This document shows, in pieces, positions 34,376-46,449 of a DNA stretch of 64,000 bases. A program made the position numbers and the translations under genes. Every line of letters starts with the position of its first letter. Position 1 is the stretch's first letter. The stretch is from NCBI GenBank assembly GCA_022495995.1, contig JAFEMH010000161.1, positions 682,001 to 746,000 on the forward strand. Direction: 5' to 3'. This stretch comes from Adenophora triphylla var. japonica (taxonomy: Eukaryota; Streptophyta; Magnoliopsida; Asterales; Campanulaceae). The notes beneath the pieces were generated by a model. The model saw nothing but the letters and a program-made list of their open reading frames with translations. It did no database searches and was not told the origin of the DNA.

Positions 34376-34470
34376 GCATTTAAACCTGGTCAAAACCTGG
34401 GAACTGTAAAAACCAACTTGGTCCGTACGGACCTCTTTGCAACTGTGTTGGTCCGTACGGACCTCTTTGC
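34376..34470 (-). promoter_or_regulatory. Promoter of antisense gene 1: paired palindromes
   Basis: GGTCCGTACGGACC at 34420-34433 and 34450-34463, centres exactly 30 bp apart, each followed on the plus strand by TCTTTGCAA or TCTTTGCAAC. A TATA-like TTTAAATGC on the minus strand (34376-34384) leads to the ATG at 34265. Confidence 0.6.
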
Positions 34471-34574
34471 AAGGGGTGACCAAATTACTTTCCCGCCCTT
34501 ATAATCTTTGCCCCCGGCCGTCCTAAGGCCTTTTCCAAAGAAATCCAAGTGCAGAATGGTCCCTAACCCTTCAA

Positions 34575-35735
34575 TTCAATCCCCGGCCATCAACGTAAGA
34601 CCGGTCCTCGCCCACTCCAACGGCAATTCAATCCCCGGCCATCAACGTAAGACCGGTCCTCGCCCACTCCAACGGCAATTCAACCACCGGCCGTCAGCGT
34701 AAGACCGGTCCTCGCCCACTCCAACGGCAATTCAACCCCCGGCCATCAACGTAAGACCGGTCCTCGCCCACTTCAACGGCAATTCAACCACCGGCCATCA
34801 ACGTAAGACCGGTCCTCGCCCACTCCAACGGCAATTCAATCCCCGGCCATCAACGTAAGACCGGTCCTCGCCCACTCCAACGGCAATTCAACCACCGGCC
34901 ATCAACGTAAGACCGGTCCTCGCCCACTCCAACGGCAATTCAACCACCGGCAGTCAGTGTAAGCCCGGCCCTAGCCCCACTTTAACGGCCTTAACCTGGC
35001 AGCCGCCGTAAGCTCGGTCTTAGCCCCGGCTCAGCAGCAGCCTTCCAACGGCAATTCAATCCCCGGCCATCAACGTAAGACCGGTCCTCGCCCACTCCAA
35101 CGGCAATTCAATCCCCGGCCATCAACGTAAGACCGGTCCTCGCCCACTCCAACGGCAATTCAATCCCCGGCCATCAACGTAAGACCGGTCCTCGCCACTC
35201 CAACGGAAATTCAATCCCCCGGCCATCAACGTAAGACCGGTCTCGCCACTCTAACGGCAATTCAATCCCTGGCCATCAACGTAAGACCGGTCCTCGCCAC
35301 CTAACGGCAACTCAATCCCAGGACGTCAACGTACGACCGGTCCTCGCCCACTCCAACGGCAATTCAATCCCCGGCCATCAGTGTAAGACCGGTCCTCGCC
35401 CACTTCAACGGAAATTCAACCACCGGCCATCAACGTAAGACCGGTCCTCGCCCACTCCAACGGCAATTCAATCCCCGGCCGTCAACGTAAGACCGGTCCT
35501 CGCCCACTTCAACGGCAATTCAATCCCCGGCCATCAACGTAAGACCGGTCTCGCCCCACTTGCCAACGGTAATTCAATCCCCTGGACTGGCCAACGTAAG
35601 ACCGGTCTCGCCCACTCCAACGGCAATTCAATCCCCTGCCATCAACGTAAGACCGATCCTCGCCCACTCCAACGGCAATTCAATCCCCGGCCATCAACGT
35701 AAGACCGGTCCTCGCCCACTCCAACGGCAATTCAA
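34575..35735. repeat. Tandem repeat, 52-bp unit, about 22 copies
   Basis: The unit holds CCCCGGCCATCAACGTAAGA then CCGGTCCTCGCCCACTCCAA and CGGCAATTCAA. The exact 52-bp period is seen at 34581, 34633 and onwards. Two diverged units lie near 34958 and 35010. Point changes and one-base deletions rise between 35180 and 35340. The ORFs through it are not genes. Confidence 0.9.
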
Positions 35736-35945
35736 GAAGGAGCCAACACCTCCCAGTACGAATATCAAGGCACGAGACGCCTCCCAAAATGCCCGACGGC
35801 AATTCAAGAAGGAGCCAACACCTCCCAGTATGAATATCAAGGCACGAGACGCCTCCAAAACGCCCGACAGCAATTCAAGAAGGAGCCAACACCTCCCAAA
35901 GACGAATATCAAGGCACAAGACGCCTCCAAACGCTCAACGACAAC
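35734..35945. repeat. Tandem repeat, 71-72-bp unit, three copies
   Basis: Starts at 35734, 35806 and 35877 (AAGAAGGAGCCAACACCTCC). A fourth, isolated copy is at about 36198. It grows directly out of the last 52-bp unit, sharing CGGCAATTC. Confidence 0.85.
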
Positions 35946-36414
35946 TCAACCATCGGCCTCAAAGGAGGTCCGAAGTCATCTTCCCAACAAAAAGGGCCCC
36001 CTACAAGGACATGCATCCCCAGCATTCAAGCACCGACAAACAGGTAAGCCCGAACCTCGCCCACTTCAACGCCAACGCAAGCACCGGCCATCAAAGTAAG
36101 CCCGAGCTCCTCCCCAACAAGTCAAAGCGGAAGTCATACAAGACTGCATATCCTCAAAGACCGACCATCATCCTTGCCCACTCAACGGCAAAACAAGCAC
36201 AAGAAGGAGCCAACACCTCCGAGTACAAGTCCCAAGGCACGAAGCGCCTCCAAAATGCCAAATGGGGAAGCAATCACCGGCCGTCATCCTTGCCCACTTC
36301 AACGGCAGCGCAAGCACCTAAGCCATCGTAAGTCCAACCTTCTACTCAACATGCAAAAACACAAAGGCATCTACGCCTCGCAATCAAAGCACAAGGCAAC
36401 CATGCTTCCACAAT

Positions 36415-36910
36415 CGCGGCTAGAAGACGATTCAAAGTCTCGCGCATTACATCAATCATGCTAGAAGACGATTCAAAGTCTCGCGCATTACATCAATCAA
36501 GCGGCTAGAAGACGATTCAAAGTCTCGCGCATTACATCAATCAAGTGCTAGAAGACGATTCAAAGTCCTCGCGCATTACATCAACTGCGGCTAGAAGACG
36601 ATTCAAAGTCCTCGCGCATTACATCAACTGCGGCTAGAAGACGATTCAAAGTCCTCGCGCATTACATCAACTGCGGCTAGAAGACGATTCAAAGTCCTCG
36701 CGCATAACATCAACTGCGGCTAGAAGACGATTCAAAGTCCTCGCGCATAACATCAACTGCGGCTAGAAGACGATTCAAAGTCCTCGCGCATAACATCAAC
36801 CGCCGCCAGAAGACGATTCAAAGTCCTCCAGCGTGGCACAAACCGCAGCCAGAAGACGATTCAAAGTCTTCAAACATGGCGCAACCGCAATCAGAAGACG
36901 ATTCAAGTCC
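36415..36910. repeat. Tandem repeat, 43-bp unit, twelve copies
   Basis: TAGAAGACGATTCAAAGTC marks starts at 36421, 36462, 36506, 36549, 36592, 36635, 36678, 36721, 36764, 36807, 36850 and 36892. The last three are the most diverged. Confidence 0.9.
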
Positions 36911-36964
36911 TCACAACTATCTCCTACTTAAGGCCTTAAACCACCCGATTAGGAAAATCGTAAA

Positions 36965-37400
36965 ATTTCCATCCCAGACACCACCACGCCCTCACAATTG
37001 ACCTCACGGCGGTCACACCACACTTCAGTGGCACCACCACGCCCGCACTCACGATTTCACGAACTCCGAACTACGACTGTGCTTGATTCCCCGCCGGGAT
37101 ACGTAGGAATCCTATCACGTGGTCCAGCCATCGACCTATGCGGTCACCCAGACACCACCACGTCCTTACCACTGACCTCGGCAGTCACACGACACTTCAG
37201 GGCACCACCACGCCCGCATTCACAAAACACTCACCCCACACCCGAACTACGACTGCAGCCGATTCCCGCCAGTGGATACGTAGGAATCCTATCACAGGTC
37301 CAAATTTACCGACCTATGCGGTCACACACAGGACACCACCACGTCCTCACACCGACCTCTCCTGGCCACTTTATCTCCCAAAGACGCGATCCAGACAGGA
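36965..37400. repeat. Tandem repeat, about 175-bp unit, 2.4 copies
   Basis: AGACACCACCACG recurs near 36977, 37149 and 37331, with GGATACGTAGGAATCCTATC in the first two units. Confidence 0.75.
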
Positions 37401-37454
37401 CCCTTATCTTATCGGCGACCCCACTTCTTTCATAAGTGACGTCGTCGAGGGCTT

Positions 37455-37953
37455 CGTAAGTACCCCAACTGGATCACACCCTTTCAAACACACGGGAAAC
37501 ACCGCACTCATCAACACAGCCTCGACGACCCTCTCACTCAAAACCTCTCTAAACCCCCAACCAAACCAAGGGAGGAGCCTTTCTCGGGATAAAAAGGGAC
37601 AAAAGGACCTTTCGGGAATTTTCGTAAAATTGGGAAAGCAATCGGTCCGTACGGACACCTTTGTTGTCATAATTACCGAATCTTCTTAAAGTCCACAATA
37701 TTCCCTCAAATCCCGGGAAAATGATTACTCCTGCAGAGTTGGTCCGTACGGACCTCTTTGCATGCAAGATGGTCCGTACGGACCTTATTGCTCAGGGGAC
37801 ACCATAATTGCAAATATTCCTCCATCATCACAGATTCCCTCAAATCGAGGAAAACCAAAAGTATGGATTACCAGGGAGGTCCGTACGGACCTCTTTGCAC
37901 CAAATCTGGCACTATAAATAGAGGGCTCCCCCTCCTCATTTTCACACACCTCC
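37455..37953 (+). repeat. 3' LTR of element A, first 499 bp
   Basis: It is nearly identical to 20727-21232, with four palindromes (37644, 37741, 37771, 37878) and the TATA box at 37913-37920. The first base pair is CG instead of TG. It is cut at 37954 by the Copia element. Confidence 0.8.
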
Positions 37954-39390
37954 TGTTGGTCCCAAAGGTGACAACAAGGGTGAAAATACAGCTAGAGGGG
38001 GGGTGAATAGCTGTATAAAATTTTTCGCCCTCAATTTAAAACTAAACCTCTACGCTTACAAAACCTCTTGCAAAGCGTATAAGAAACTCGCAAGTAGAGT
38101 TGTAAAATGCACAATGAATATACTTAATAAAATGCGGTTTTGAGAAGGCGGCAAGGCGGTTTTAGTGCAATTTTCGAGCAGCTTGTAAACCGAAAGTGTA
38201 GTTTGACTATGTTAACTCCAAACACAATTTCACAATAAAGGATAACTATATAAGATCAAACAGAGAAAAGGAAGATAATCAAGAAGCACAAGAAATATAA
38301 ATGCGTAAAGTAAGAACACAATATTTGGAGTGGTTCAATCGATAAACGATCTACGTCCACTACCAAGATGGTTAGTCTTGGATTTCTAAGAGAGATTTTA
38401 TATCAAGTATTTGAGAGATTACAAAGTACAATAAAATCTTTACTATGAAGAACAAATCCAAAACTATAACCAAAGTATCTCAAATGAATAAACTATGTGT
38501 TTAGACAAGAGAGGTGTGTGTGTGAGAAACAAGATCAAGGCTCTTTAAATCTGTGAGATATAGAGCTCAATGATTCTTGAATGTGTTAAGGCTTGATTTC
38601 GGGCCGGGAATATTTCTTGAAGTATGAAGATGAAGATTCAAAAGACTAAGAATTTACTCGGGGCAGAGCTTCAACTTCGATGATCACAAAGAATTTCTCA
38701 ATATTTCAAGCAATCTTCAAATGGTGAAGATTGGGGGTATTTATACCCAAGCATCTCAAATATACCCGTTGGACACACTGCTCAAGGACAAGACTTGATG
38801 CTTTCCCATTGGTCCACCGATATCCACTTTTGTCCTTTAGAGCCGTTGGTGCAAGAAAGCCGATCGACCTCACCCGCAATCAAGGTGGTTAGGACATCTG
38901 TCACCTTTATGAGATCTTTGCAGATCTCGCTTCCGACATTGGGTCACGTGACAATATATGGTGGTTGACATTTAATATTGCCGACGTGGATTCCAAGGGA
39001 TAAAAGGATCACTTCAAGAAGTCAATCATTGGGGCAGCTGGGGCAAGCGGTTTGACAAAAGGCGGTTCCACCGTAAGAGGATTTCCAAAAGTGCAGTTTG
39101 CACTTGATTGATCAAGCGGTTTCAGATGAGAGGAATCTCAAGGCAAAAGGCGGTTCTGCCAAGCGGTTCAAAAAGGCGGTTCAGAACCCTTGAAACCGCA
39201 ATCCTAAAATCCAATGATTCTTGAGCCGCCTTCAAGCCTAAATTTAACCTATTCTATAAAATGGACTTAGCTAAAAATTGAAGTCTAAGCTTCATTACAT
39301 AGGGTCCTAAAGTCCTTAAAATAAATAGGAGGTCATGGTATCAATCAAATCTAATACAAAATAGGAGGGTTAAAATATGCATACCCAACA
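37954..39390 (-). repeat. 3' LTR of Copia 2
   Basis: TGTTGGTCCC...TACCCAACA, 1437 bp. TATA on the minus strand (GTATAAATAC) at 38738-38747. It differs from the other LTR by many substitutions and small indels, so the insertion is not recent. Confidence 0.9.
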
Positions 39391-39405
39391 ATCTCCTCCT
39401 ATTTG
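39391..39405 (-). other. Polypurine tract of Copia 2
   Basis: On the minus strand AAATAGGAGGAGAT abuts the 3' LTR start. It is the expected plus-strand primer. Confidence 0.75.
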
Positions 39406-40444
39406 ATTGATGCCATTACCTATTACAAAGAAAAAGCAATCATTGTACTTGGTAAAAACATGTCCATAAGAATTAACATGGTAAGTCATGTCCCAAGTCA
39501 ATGCACACACTAGCTTAAGCTATAGATTTCTATACTTTTGAAAGATTAAAAACGTACAAATTTAAGAGTATAGAAATGCATTCGAAAGCACTTAAAAAAT
39601 ATGAGTTTAAGTTCAAAGTGCAGTTTAAACTGAATGTTTAAACATCAATTCAAAAGAGTGAGTTTTAAGTTGAAAAATATTTGAATGAGGTTTAAGACCA
39701 TAAGCGGTTTCATTGTTCTACAAACAAGCAGTTTGATATGAACAAAGTTTTGGAACCATGATGCAATTTCCATTAATTCCTAAGATGATTACAAGTACAG
39801 AATGAAAGGAAATTACAAGATTACAAAATCAAAAAATGAAGTAAGTTGGACAAAGGAAGATACAAAGAAAGTGCGGTCCAAACTTACCAAAAATACAAGG
39901 AAAAGCGGTTTACCGCCGAGGCGGCTTGTTCACTTCATGATCGCCTCCACCGGGCCCAAATTTCTAGAATGGTCAGTGCAAACGCTTTCCTTAGTCTTCT
40001 TACTTCCTCTGCGGTTACGGTGAGAGTAGCTTCAAGCTTCTTTAAGGCATTCACGTAATGAGCAGAGGTAGAATTGGTGGCACCAACCGCTTTGGTGTTT
40101 TCCAAAAGGTTGTCTCGATGGTATCCACCGCACGTGGAGGGATGAATAAAGGGAATTGAAAATAGTATGGATCTCCTCCTCGCACGCTAGCCGGTTTGCT
40201 CTTGGATAGCTTCCTTCATTGGATCAAGATCAATGGTAACTCTCAGCAGAGGTTTTCAGTCATGAATTTCAGCCTTCAATCTTGGCAATGAATCCAAATT
40301 TCCTTCAGTTGTCCAGCGGCCGTTAAATTCATCCCGAATCTCATTCAACTTTGCCATTGAGGCATCTCCAACACATTCCGCATTTACCTTGGAGTCCACC
40401 TTGAATATATCAATTTGCTCCGTAACATCTTCTCTCGAGGGAAT
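39406..40444 (-). other. Post-pol untranslated region of Copia 2
   Basis: It is AT-rich, with no convincing ORF and several GCGGTT words on the plus strand (39704, 39904, 40012). Confidence 0.5.
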
Positions 40445-42830
40445 TCAAGGCGGTTTGGACAATCTCGTGCCATTTGCGGTCCTGGAGTTTAAGGTGGAAA
40501 CAAGTTTTGAGGTCAGATCCCCAAGGTCTTTCTCAATGGAATTGCAGACCTTCTCTTGAATTTCACTTAAGGCTTTGACCAATCCTTCTTCAACCGCGGT
40601 TTTGATAAGGGACGCGGTTTGATCATCAAGAGCGGTTGAGGAGGATGGAAGGATTGCTGTAGATCTCTCCCCCTTAATGGCATCAAGCAATGTTGATTTA
40701 AGGGTTGCCATCTCCAGGGATTGAGACTCTACCTTGGCCTGAAGAACAAGGTTTGACTCGTAGAGATTTGAGAGAGAGGTTTGGAGGGAAGCATTTGAAG
40801 CTGTTAGATGTCATTGGAAGCGGTCAGCTTAATGACAGGACCTTGGTTTATTAAGAGTGGGCTTTGGATGAGGGAAAGGGTTTGAAGGATTTGGGAATAG
40901 TCAGAAGGAGGTGCGGTTGAGGTAGAAGCGGTTGGAAATATAGGAGGTGGTTGTGTTTGGGTAGTTTCAGGAGCGGTTTTGGTTTGAGTATTTGTTTGAG
41001 GAGGAGACTTTTGGTGGTTGGGTGATTTTTGTGGAGGAGGGGATTTTGAAGGAGAGTTGGATTTAGAGCGGTTAGGTGTAGGGGAGCGGTTTCTATTAGG
41101 GGAATGGTTTCTGTTAGGGGAATTGTCAGGGGTTGGATCATCTCTAACTGACTTAGAGGTGGCATGTCCAAGCAGAAGGTCTGACCGCCATTGTTGGTAG
41201 GCCGAGAGTGAGTAGGTGTTTGGTTGGAATGTTGGGAGTTCATGGAATGGGAATGTTGGGGTGAGTTATATTGGGATTGAGAAGATAGGGGTGAGAGTGA
41301 TTTTCTGGGGGAAGGTGAAGGGGAATTTTGAGGAGGTGATTGTGGAGGGGAATTTGAAGGAGTGGGTAAGGGTTGTACAGGCTTGGTTTTCTTGAAGGGT
41401 TTCTTCTTGGCGCCCATTTTCTTCCTTCTTAGGTTTCTCCCCCGAGATTGTGCGGTTTTGTTGGGGGAAGGGGTTATGGATTTGGCTTTGGATGGAGATT
41501 TGATTGAGAGTTGGCAGTGGATCGGGCCGGGATTGATTTGGAGATTGGACAGAGAGGTTCGAGGAGATGGAGGCGGTTGGGTTTCGGAGGCGGTTCATGG
41601 GGTGAGGCGGTTCCAGCCTTCGGTTGATTTTCCCTTGGCCCGATACTTCTCCGCCTTGCTCCTTGGCCAATCTAGCAATCCTATCTTGGAGAACCTTCAT
41701 CTGTTTCTTCCACACCAAACCAACCATCTCATCTCTCGGCTTTCTTGGCTCTAGCCACCAAGTCGGGAATACTTGGATCTTCCTCTTCTTCATCATCTTC
41801 ATCCACCAAATGCATGGTTTTAGGTTCAGTTCCTTGGATGATTTCTTCTTTCTCTTGCTTGTACCGCCTCCATCATCGCCAGTAGGCGGTTTGGTTGCAG
41901 GAGCGGTCTTGGCCTTTTTCCGAGGCGGTTCAGCTCTTGCTTGGGGCTTCCCGGACCGCTTGGGGTGCTTGCCTGAGGAGCGGTTGAAGGATCTCTCGAG
42001 CTCATAGGGCTCTTTGTTTAGATATGTATCTCGCATCATACAACGATTTGTACAAAGCATCACCATTGGCATACCCGAAAGTGTGGCATGCTAGCACTCC
42101 AAGGGAATCATCCGAGCAAACCCACCATAAGATCTCGGATTCTTGGTGACCATTTCATCCAAGTGCTCATAGTCCATCAACAGAGCGGTTAGGATCCCGC
42201 GTAATGGTCTCCACCTCTCGATCTTCACCTTTGACCTTGGACCGATAGGTCTCTATGCTATCCTTAATCTCAAAATAAAGGATCCTTGGCCAAAGGCAGC
42301 CTTGATCTCCATAAAGATAGCAAGACCGTACATCCATTGTCGGGATGTGAAATTGTTGTGGTTCCCAGCCTTTCCACAAATAGATCTCCCCACTAGATGA
42401 CCTATGAAGTTCATTAGTTCACCAAAGTTCTTTCTTGGGATCTTCTTATACTTCTTGGATAAGGTATCCACTTTCGCGGTTTGGAAAGCAAAGATTGTCT
42501 TGAATAACCCGATCAACCTCTAAGGGAGCTCCACCAACAAGAATCAAGAGTCTTCTTATATCAATGTAGTCAACGGAGAGCTTCATTCCTTCAACTACAG
42601 CGGTCAGCAGAGACTCTCTCGGCCTTGCTCAAGAACTCGAATCCTTCTTAGCGGTTGCAAAGAATTGATCCACAAAAGATGGCACAATGAAGTTCTCGCT
42701 TCGTGAATAGAGGTAGGATGCCCGAGACTCGAGCTTCCTCAAAGAACTCCCTTCCTAGAGCATCTGTTTGAGCTCTTCCTCATTCACTTCCCACCTGTAG
42801 GAAGGTAGTTGGATCCTACAAATTTGAAAT
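40445..42830 (-). pseudogene. Post-pol (env-like) ORF of Copia 2
   Basis: Coding pieces on the minus strand run from about 42830 to 40445. An N-terminal region (VEGMKLSVDYIDIRRLLILV) is followed by KKYKKIPRKNFGELMNFIGH (42253-42516). Then come a Lys/Arg-rich and Pro-rich middle (41266-42072: KKAKTAPATKPP, KRKKKSSKEL) and a helical C-terminus (40445-40711). The position matches the env-like ORF of SIRE-type elements. I see no clear signal peptide or fusion-type segment, so membrane fusion is not supported. It could be a nucleic-acid-binding or plant 'putative plant transposon' protein. It is fragmented. Confidence 0.55.
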
Positions 42831-44183
42831 TTCAAGTGTTAGATCCATTTGTGTATTCATAGTTCACATGCGGTTTGAGCACCAAGCGGTTGAGCAATGG
42901 TGCGGTTTGAGAATTTCAAACCCCAAGTGAAACCATGAATACTCAACAAATAATGAGGACTTGAGAACAAAATTACTTAAGTACGTGGCATTGTAATCCA
43001 AACTTATCCCACACCGCAAGCAAAGTGATTAGAGAGGAATTTCTTGGTTTCCAAATTTATATACTTAGTAAAATCTCAAAAACAAAGAGGAAAGGAATTT
43101 GACCAAAGATGCGGTTTCAAAGTATTTGAAAAAGCGGTTTTTGAACATGCGGTTTAGGTTGAATAGGTGAGGAGCGGTTTGAAACAAAAATTCCTAAGCG
43201 GTTTCATGCAAGCGGTTTCAAACCAACATAAAATCCAAAATTTCGAAAAGTTGGAAAATTTTCTAAGTGTTGGAAAACACTTTCGTAATCAAGGCAACCA
43301 AAATATATGTATTTTCAAGAACAGCTTCATGGGTTTGTGAAGAACACCAAGAACACTCAAGAACACCAAGAACAGAGATTCATAAAACTTAACCAAAATA
43401 AGCAAATAACATGTCAAAATGATCACATTTGAAAGGAGATGAACAATATATCATTAAAAATTCATCCTTTACCCTTAATCATTCATAATCACTAAGAACA
43501 AGAAAGTGGGTTTTCGAAGAGTATAAACCGAAAATCATAAAATCGCACCCAAATCATGCATTGATTATGAAATAAACTATGAAATGTAAATCTAGGCATG
43601 ATTTCGAGCAAAACCCAACAAATTTCAATCAAAATGGTCAAGAAACATGAACATTAATCATCAAAAATTATGAAGGAAGCATACGAACAGCTTTCTTGCA
43701 AGAACTATGGCAGATTTGAAGAAATCAAGAGTTAGGGTTTAGAAGTTGTTACCATTTCCGTGATGGGTTTCTTAGCCCTAGCAAAGTGGTAGATGCTCTT
43801 AGCCTTTTGAAGTTGAAGGTTTCAAGTAGAAGCCATTGATGCTTAAAGGTTTTGAAAATGAGGGTTTTGAAAGGTTTTAGAAAGAGAGAGTGAGTTGGTA
43901 AACAGAGTGTGCAGAGAGTTGCGTAAAAGATAGAATTTCACCAACTTAGGTTTATATAGGGTGAAGGGGGCAGCAGCTGGTTCAAGAAATGATTGAAAAT
44001 AAAACCAACCGTTGCACCCTTTCACCTTCTCGCACCTCTCTCTAAGACGGCTGACATGAAGGCTTTAAATGCTCATGTCCCCTTAGCATTAAATGCTCTA
44101 AAATTTTGAATTTTTGAGGGAAAACATTTGCAAAAATACCCTTTTGTCAAAAATAAAAAATAAATAAATAAAGGAATTTGAAC

Positions 44184-44227
<44 letters not shown>

Positions 44228-44447
44228 TAATAAGGATAAGACATAAATAGAAAGAATTTACTCTTAGTTGAAACGCGGTTTTGATCCAAGCGGCCGACCG
44301 CATCAAGCGGTTTGGAAGTAGCGGTTGGATGCAGCGGTTGGATATCTTGCGGTTTTGGTATAGGCGGTTTCAACACAGCGGTCTCAATCCTTAGGAGTTT
44401 CATCATAAACTCAACAAACAAAGTTAGTTAATAAAAAGTATGGAATA
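42831..44447 (-). other. Region between RNase H and the post-pol ORF of Copia 2
   Basis: Non-coding, with long AT-rich stretches. A T run of 37 lies at 44187-44223. Dense GCGGTT words occur at 42870-42915, 43110-43215 and 44270-44375. No gene was recognised. Confidence 0.5.
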
Positions 44448-46165
44448 TTATTTAAGTTCAAGCATACCCATTTCTCCTCTCGAGAAAAGAAAATCTCTTG
44501 GAGTCAAGAGCCTTTGTGAGGATATCGCAATCCGGTTGTCCGTCCCCACGTACTCTAAATGGATATTCCTCTTCTCCACATGATCTTTGAGGAAATGATA
44601 CTTGATATCTATATGCTTGGTCTTGGAATGCATGACAGGTTGTTGGAGACCGAAATTGTTGAAGTGTTGTCACACATGATGGGGCAATTCCCTTCATGGA
44701 TTCCATAGTCCACCAACCGCCGCTTCATCCAAAGGATTTGACAAAGAACAACTACCAAAGAAGAATATACTCACTCCGTGGTTGACACCGAAACCGAAGC
44801 TTGCTTCTTGCCGGCCCAAGCAACTAGTCTATTCCCGAGGAAATGACAAGTACCACTAGTGCTTTTCCGTCAATAGTACAAGCCGCATAATCTGCATCCG
44901 AATAACCTACAAGATTGAAGTTCGAATCTTTGGAATACCAAAGTCCAAGGTTAGTGGTTCCGTATAAATAGCGGATTATACGCTTGATCGCAATTAGATG
45001 TGCTTCTCTAGGATCTCGCTTGGTAGCGAGCACATACACGTACACTAAACATGATATCGGGCCTACTAGCAAGCTAAGTAAAGTAATGAGCCGATCATAC
45101 CTCGATATAAAGTCTCGATCAACTTTCTTACCTTTGAGATCTTTATCTAGCTTATTGCCGGTGGCCATAGGAGTATCATATGCTTTAGCATTTTCTAATC
45201 CAAACTTCTTTATCAACTCCTTGGTGTATTTGGCTTGGTTGAGGAAAATACCTTCTTCGCATTGCTTGATTTGAAGCCCGAGGAAGAATGTTAATTCTCC
45301 CATCATGCTCATCTCAAACTTGCTTTTCATTAGCTTCTCGAAACGCTTACAAAGTAACTCATTAGTAGAACCAAAAATAATATCATCGACATAAATTTGA
45401 ACAAGTAAAGTATGCTCATTATATTTGGCAATAAAAAGAGTTGTATCAATTTTACCACGTTTAAATCCTTTTTCTAGTAAAAATTTAGAAAGAGTCTCAT
45501 ACCATGCCCTCGAGCTTGCTTAAGTCCATACAAAGCTTTCTCGGAGTTTGTAGACATGATTGGGAAATTTGGAGTCTTCAAATCCAGGTGGTTGGGCAAC
45601 ATACACGGCCTCTTGCTTCGCCGTTGAGGAATGCACTCTTTACGTCCATTTGATATAACTTGAAACGCTTGAAAGAGGCGTAGGCTAAGAAGATCCTGAT
45701 AGCTTCCAATCTTGCAACTGGAGCAAAGGTTTCATCATAATCAATTCCTTCTTCTTGCCTATATCCTTGTGCAACCAACCTTGCTTTATTCCTAGTGATG
45801 CTTCCATTCTCGTCCATCTTATTCCTAAATACCCACTTAGTTCCTATCACTCCTTGATCCTGAGGTCTAGGCACCAAAGTCCAGACCTTGCATCTTTCAA
45901 ACCGGTTGAGTTCTTCTTGCATAGCAACGACCCAACAGGAATCTTGGAGTGCTTCATCAATCTTCTTGGGTTCAACTTGAGACAAAAGTGAAGTATGCTC
46001 ATCATAATTAGATCTCCTTGTTTGCACACCGGAAAACAGATCACCAATCACATTTGTGAGGGGGTGACTGCTGACTTCACGAACCTCCTGGGGTAAGTCT
46101 CGGTTGGATCGAGGTTTGTCGAAGATCTTCAATTGGAACATCGTTAGATCCTTCAAATAAGTCAT
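44448..46165 (-). pseudogene. Reverse transcriptase and RNase H of Copia 2
   Basis: RVT_2 starts near 46060 ([55 protein letters not shown]). After a break near 45580 it continues through a region holding YVDDI (about 45390, the catalytic box), then 44824-45330 (MMGELTFFLGLQIKQ). RNase H follows with GYSDADYA (about 44890) and KTKHIDIKYHFLKDHV (44448-44633). Several frames are used, so the enzyme is dead. Few or no GCGGTT words occur here, unlike the flanks. Confidence 0.85.
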
Positions 46166-46449
46166 GGAATGTAAGTTGACGAAGAGGTTCTATAAGCCGG
46201 ATAGGGAATTCCTAACTTCATCTTCCCTTGCAGCTGCATCCGGAGAGGGATCTTCAGGTGCGGTTTCAAAATTGCGGTTTTGGGGAATGTCACTGAGGGT
46301 GCCGGATTTTGCGGTTGAGGTTCAAAGTGCGGTTTGAGATGGTTCACCTAGTTCATTATGCTCAACAAAATCATCAAGAACATTTGGAGCCAAATGTGGC
46401 TCAAGGAGAGAATGCTCATCAAAAGTAACATGGACAGACTCAACTATTT

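Larger units (their letters stand above)
20727..37953 (+). mobile_element. Tat-lineage Ty3/Gypsy element A
   Basis: Order on the plus strand: 5' LTR, PBS, 1.3 kb leader, gag, protease, a stretch without RT, integrase, low-complexity spacer, two antisense genes, tandem repeats, 3' LTR start. The 3' LTR (37455-37953) is nearly identical to its partner 20727-21232 and is cut by the Copia element at 37954. This copy cannot be autonomous because RT is missing and integrase has lost a catalytic residue. Confidence 0.8.

Noticed and set aside
34575..35735. Regularly spaced repeats that look like a CRISPR array
   Set aside because: The whole 52-bp unit is repeated with no unique spacers, and the surroundings are a plant retrotransposon. 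It is an ordinary tandem repeat.
20921..37891. GGTCCGTACGGACC as a vector or linker artefact (it contains a BsiWI site)
   Set aside because: It sits in several different flanks, with diverged copies and LTR partners. No vector sequence is nearby.
41362..42007. Plus-strand ORFs over the post-pol region of Copia 2
   Set aside because: They are shadows of the minus-strand Pro/Lys-rich ORF. The minus frame has the family-like blocks.
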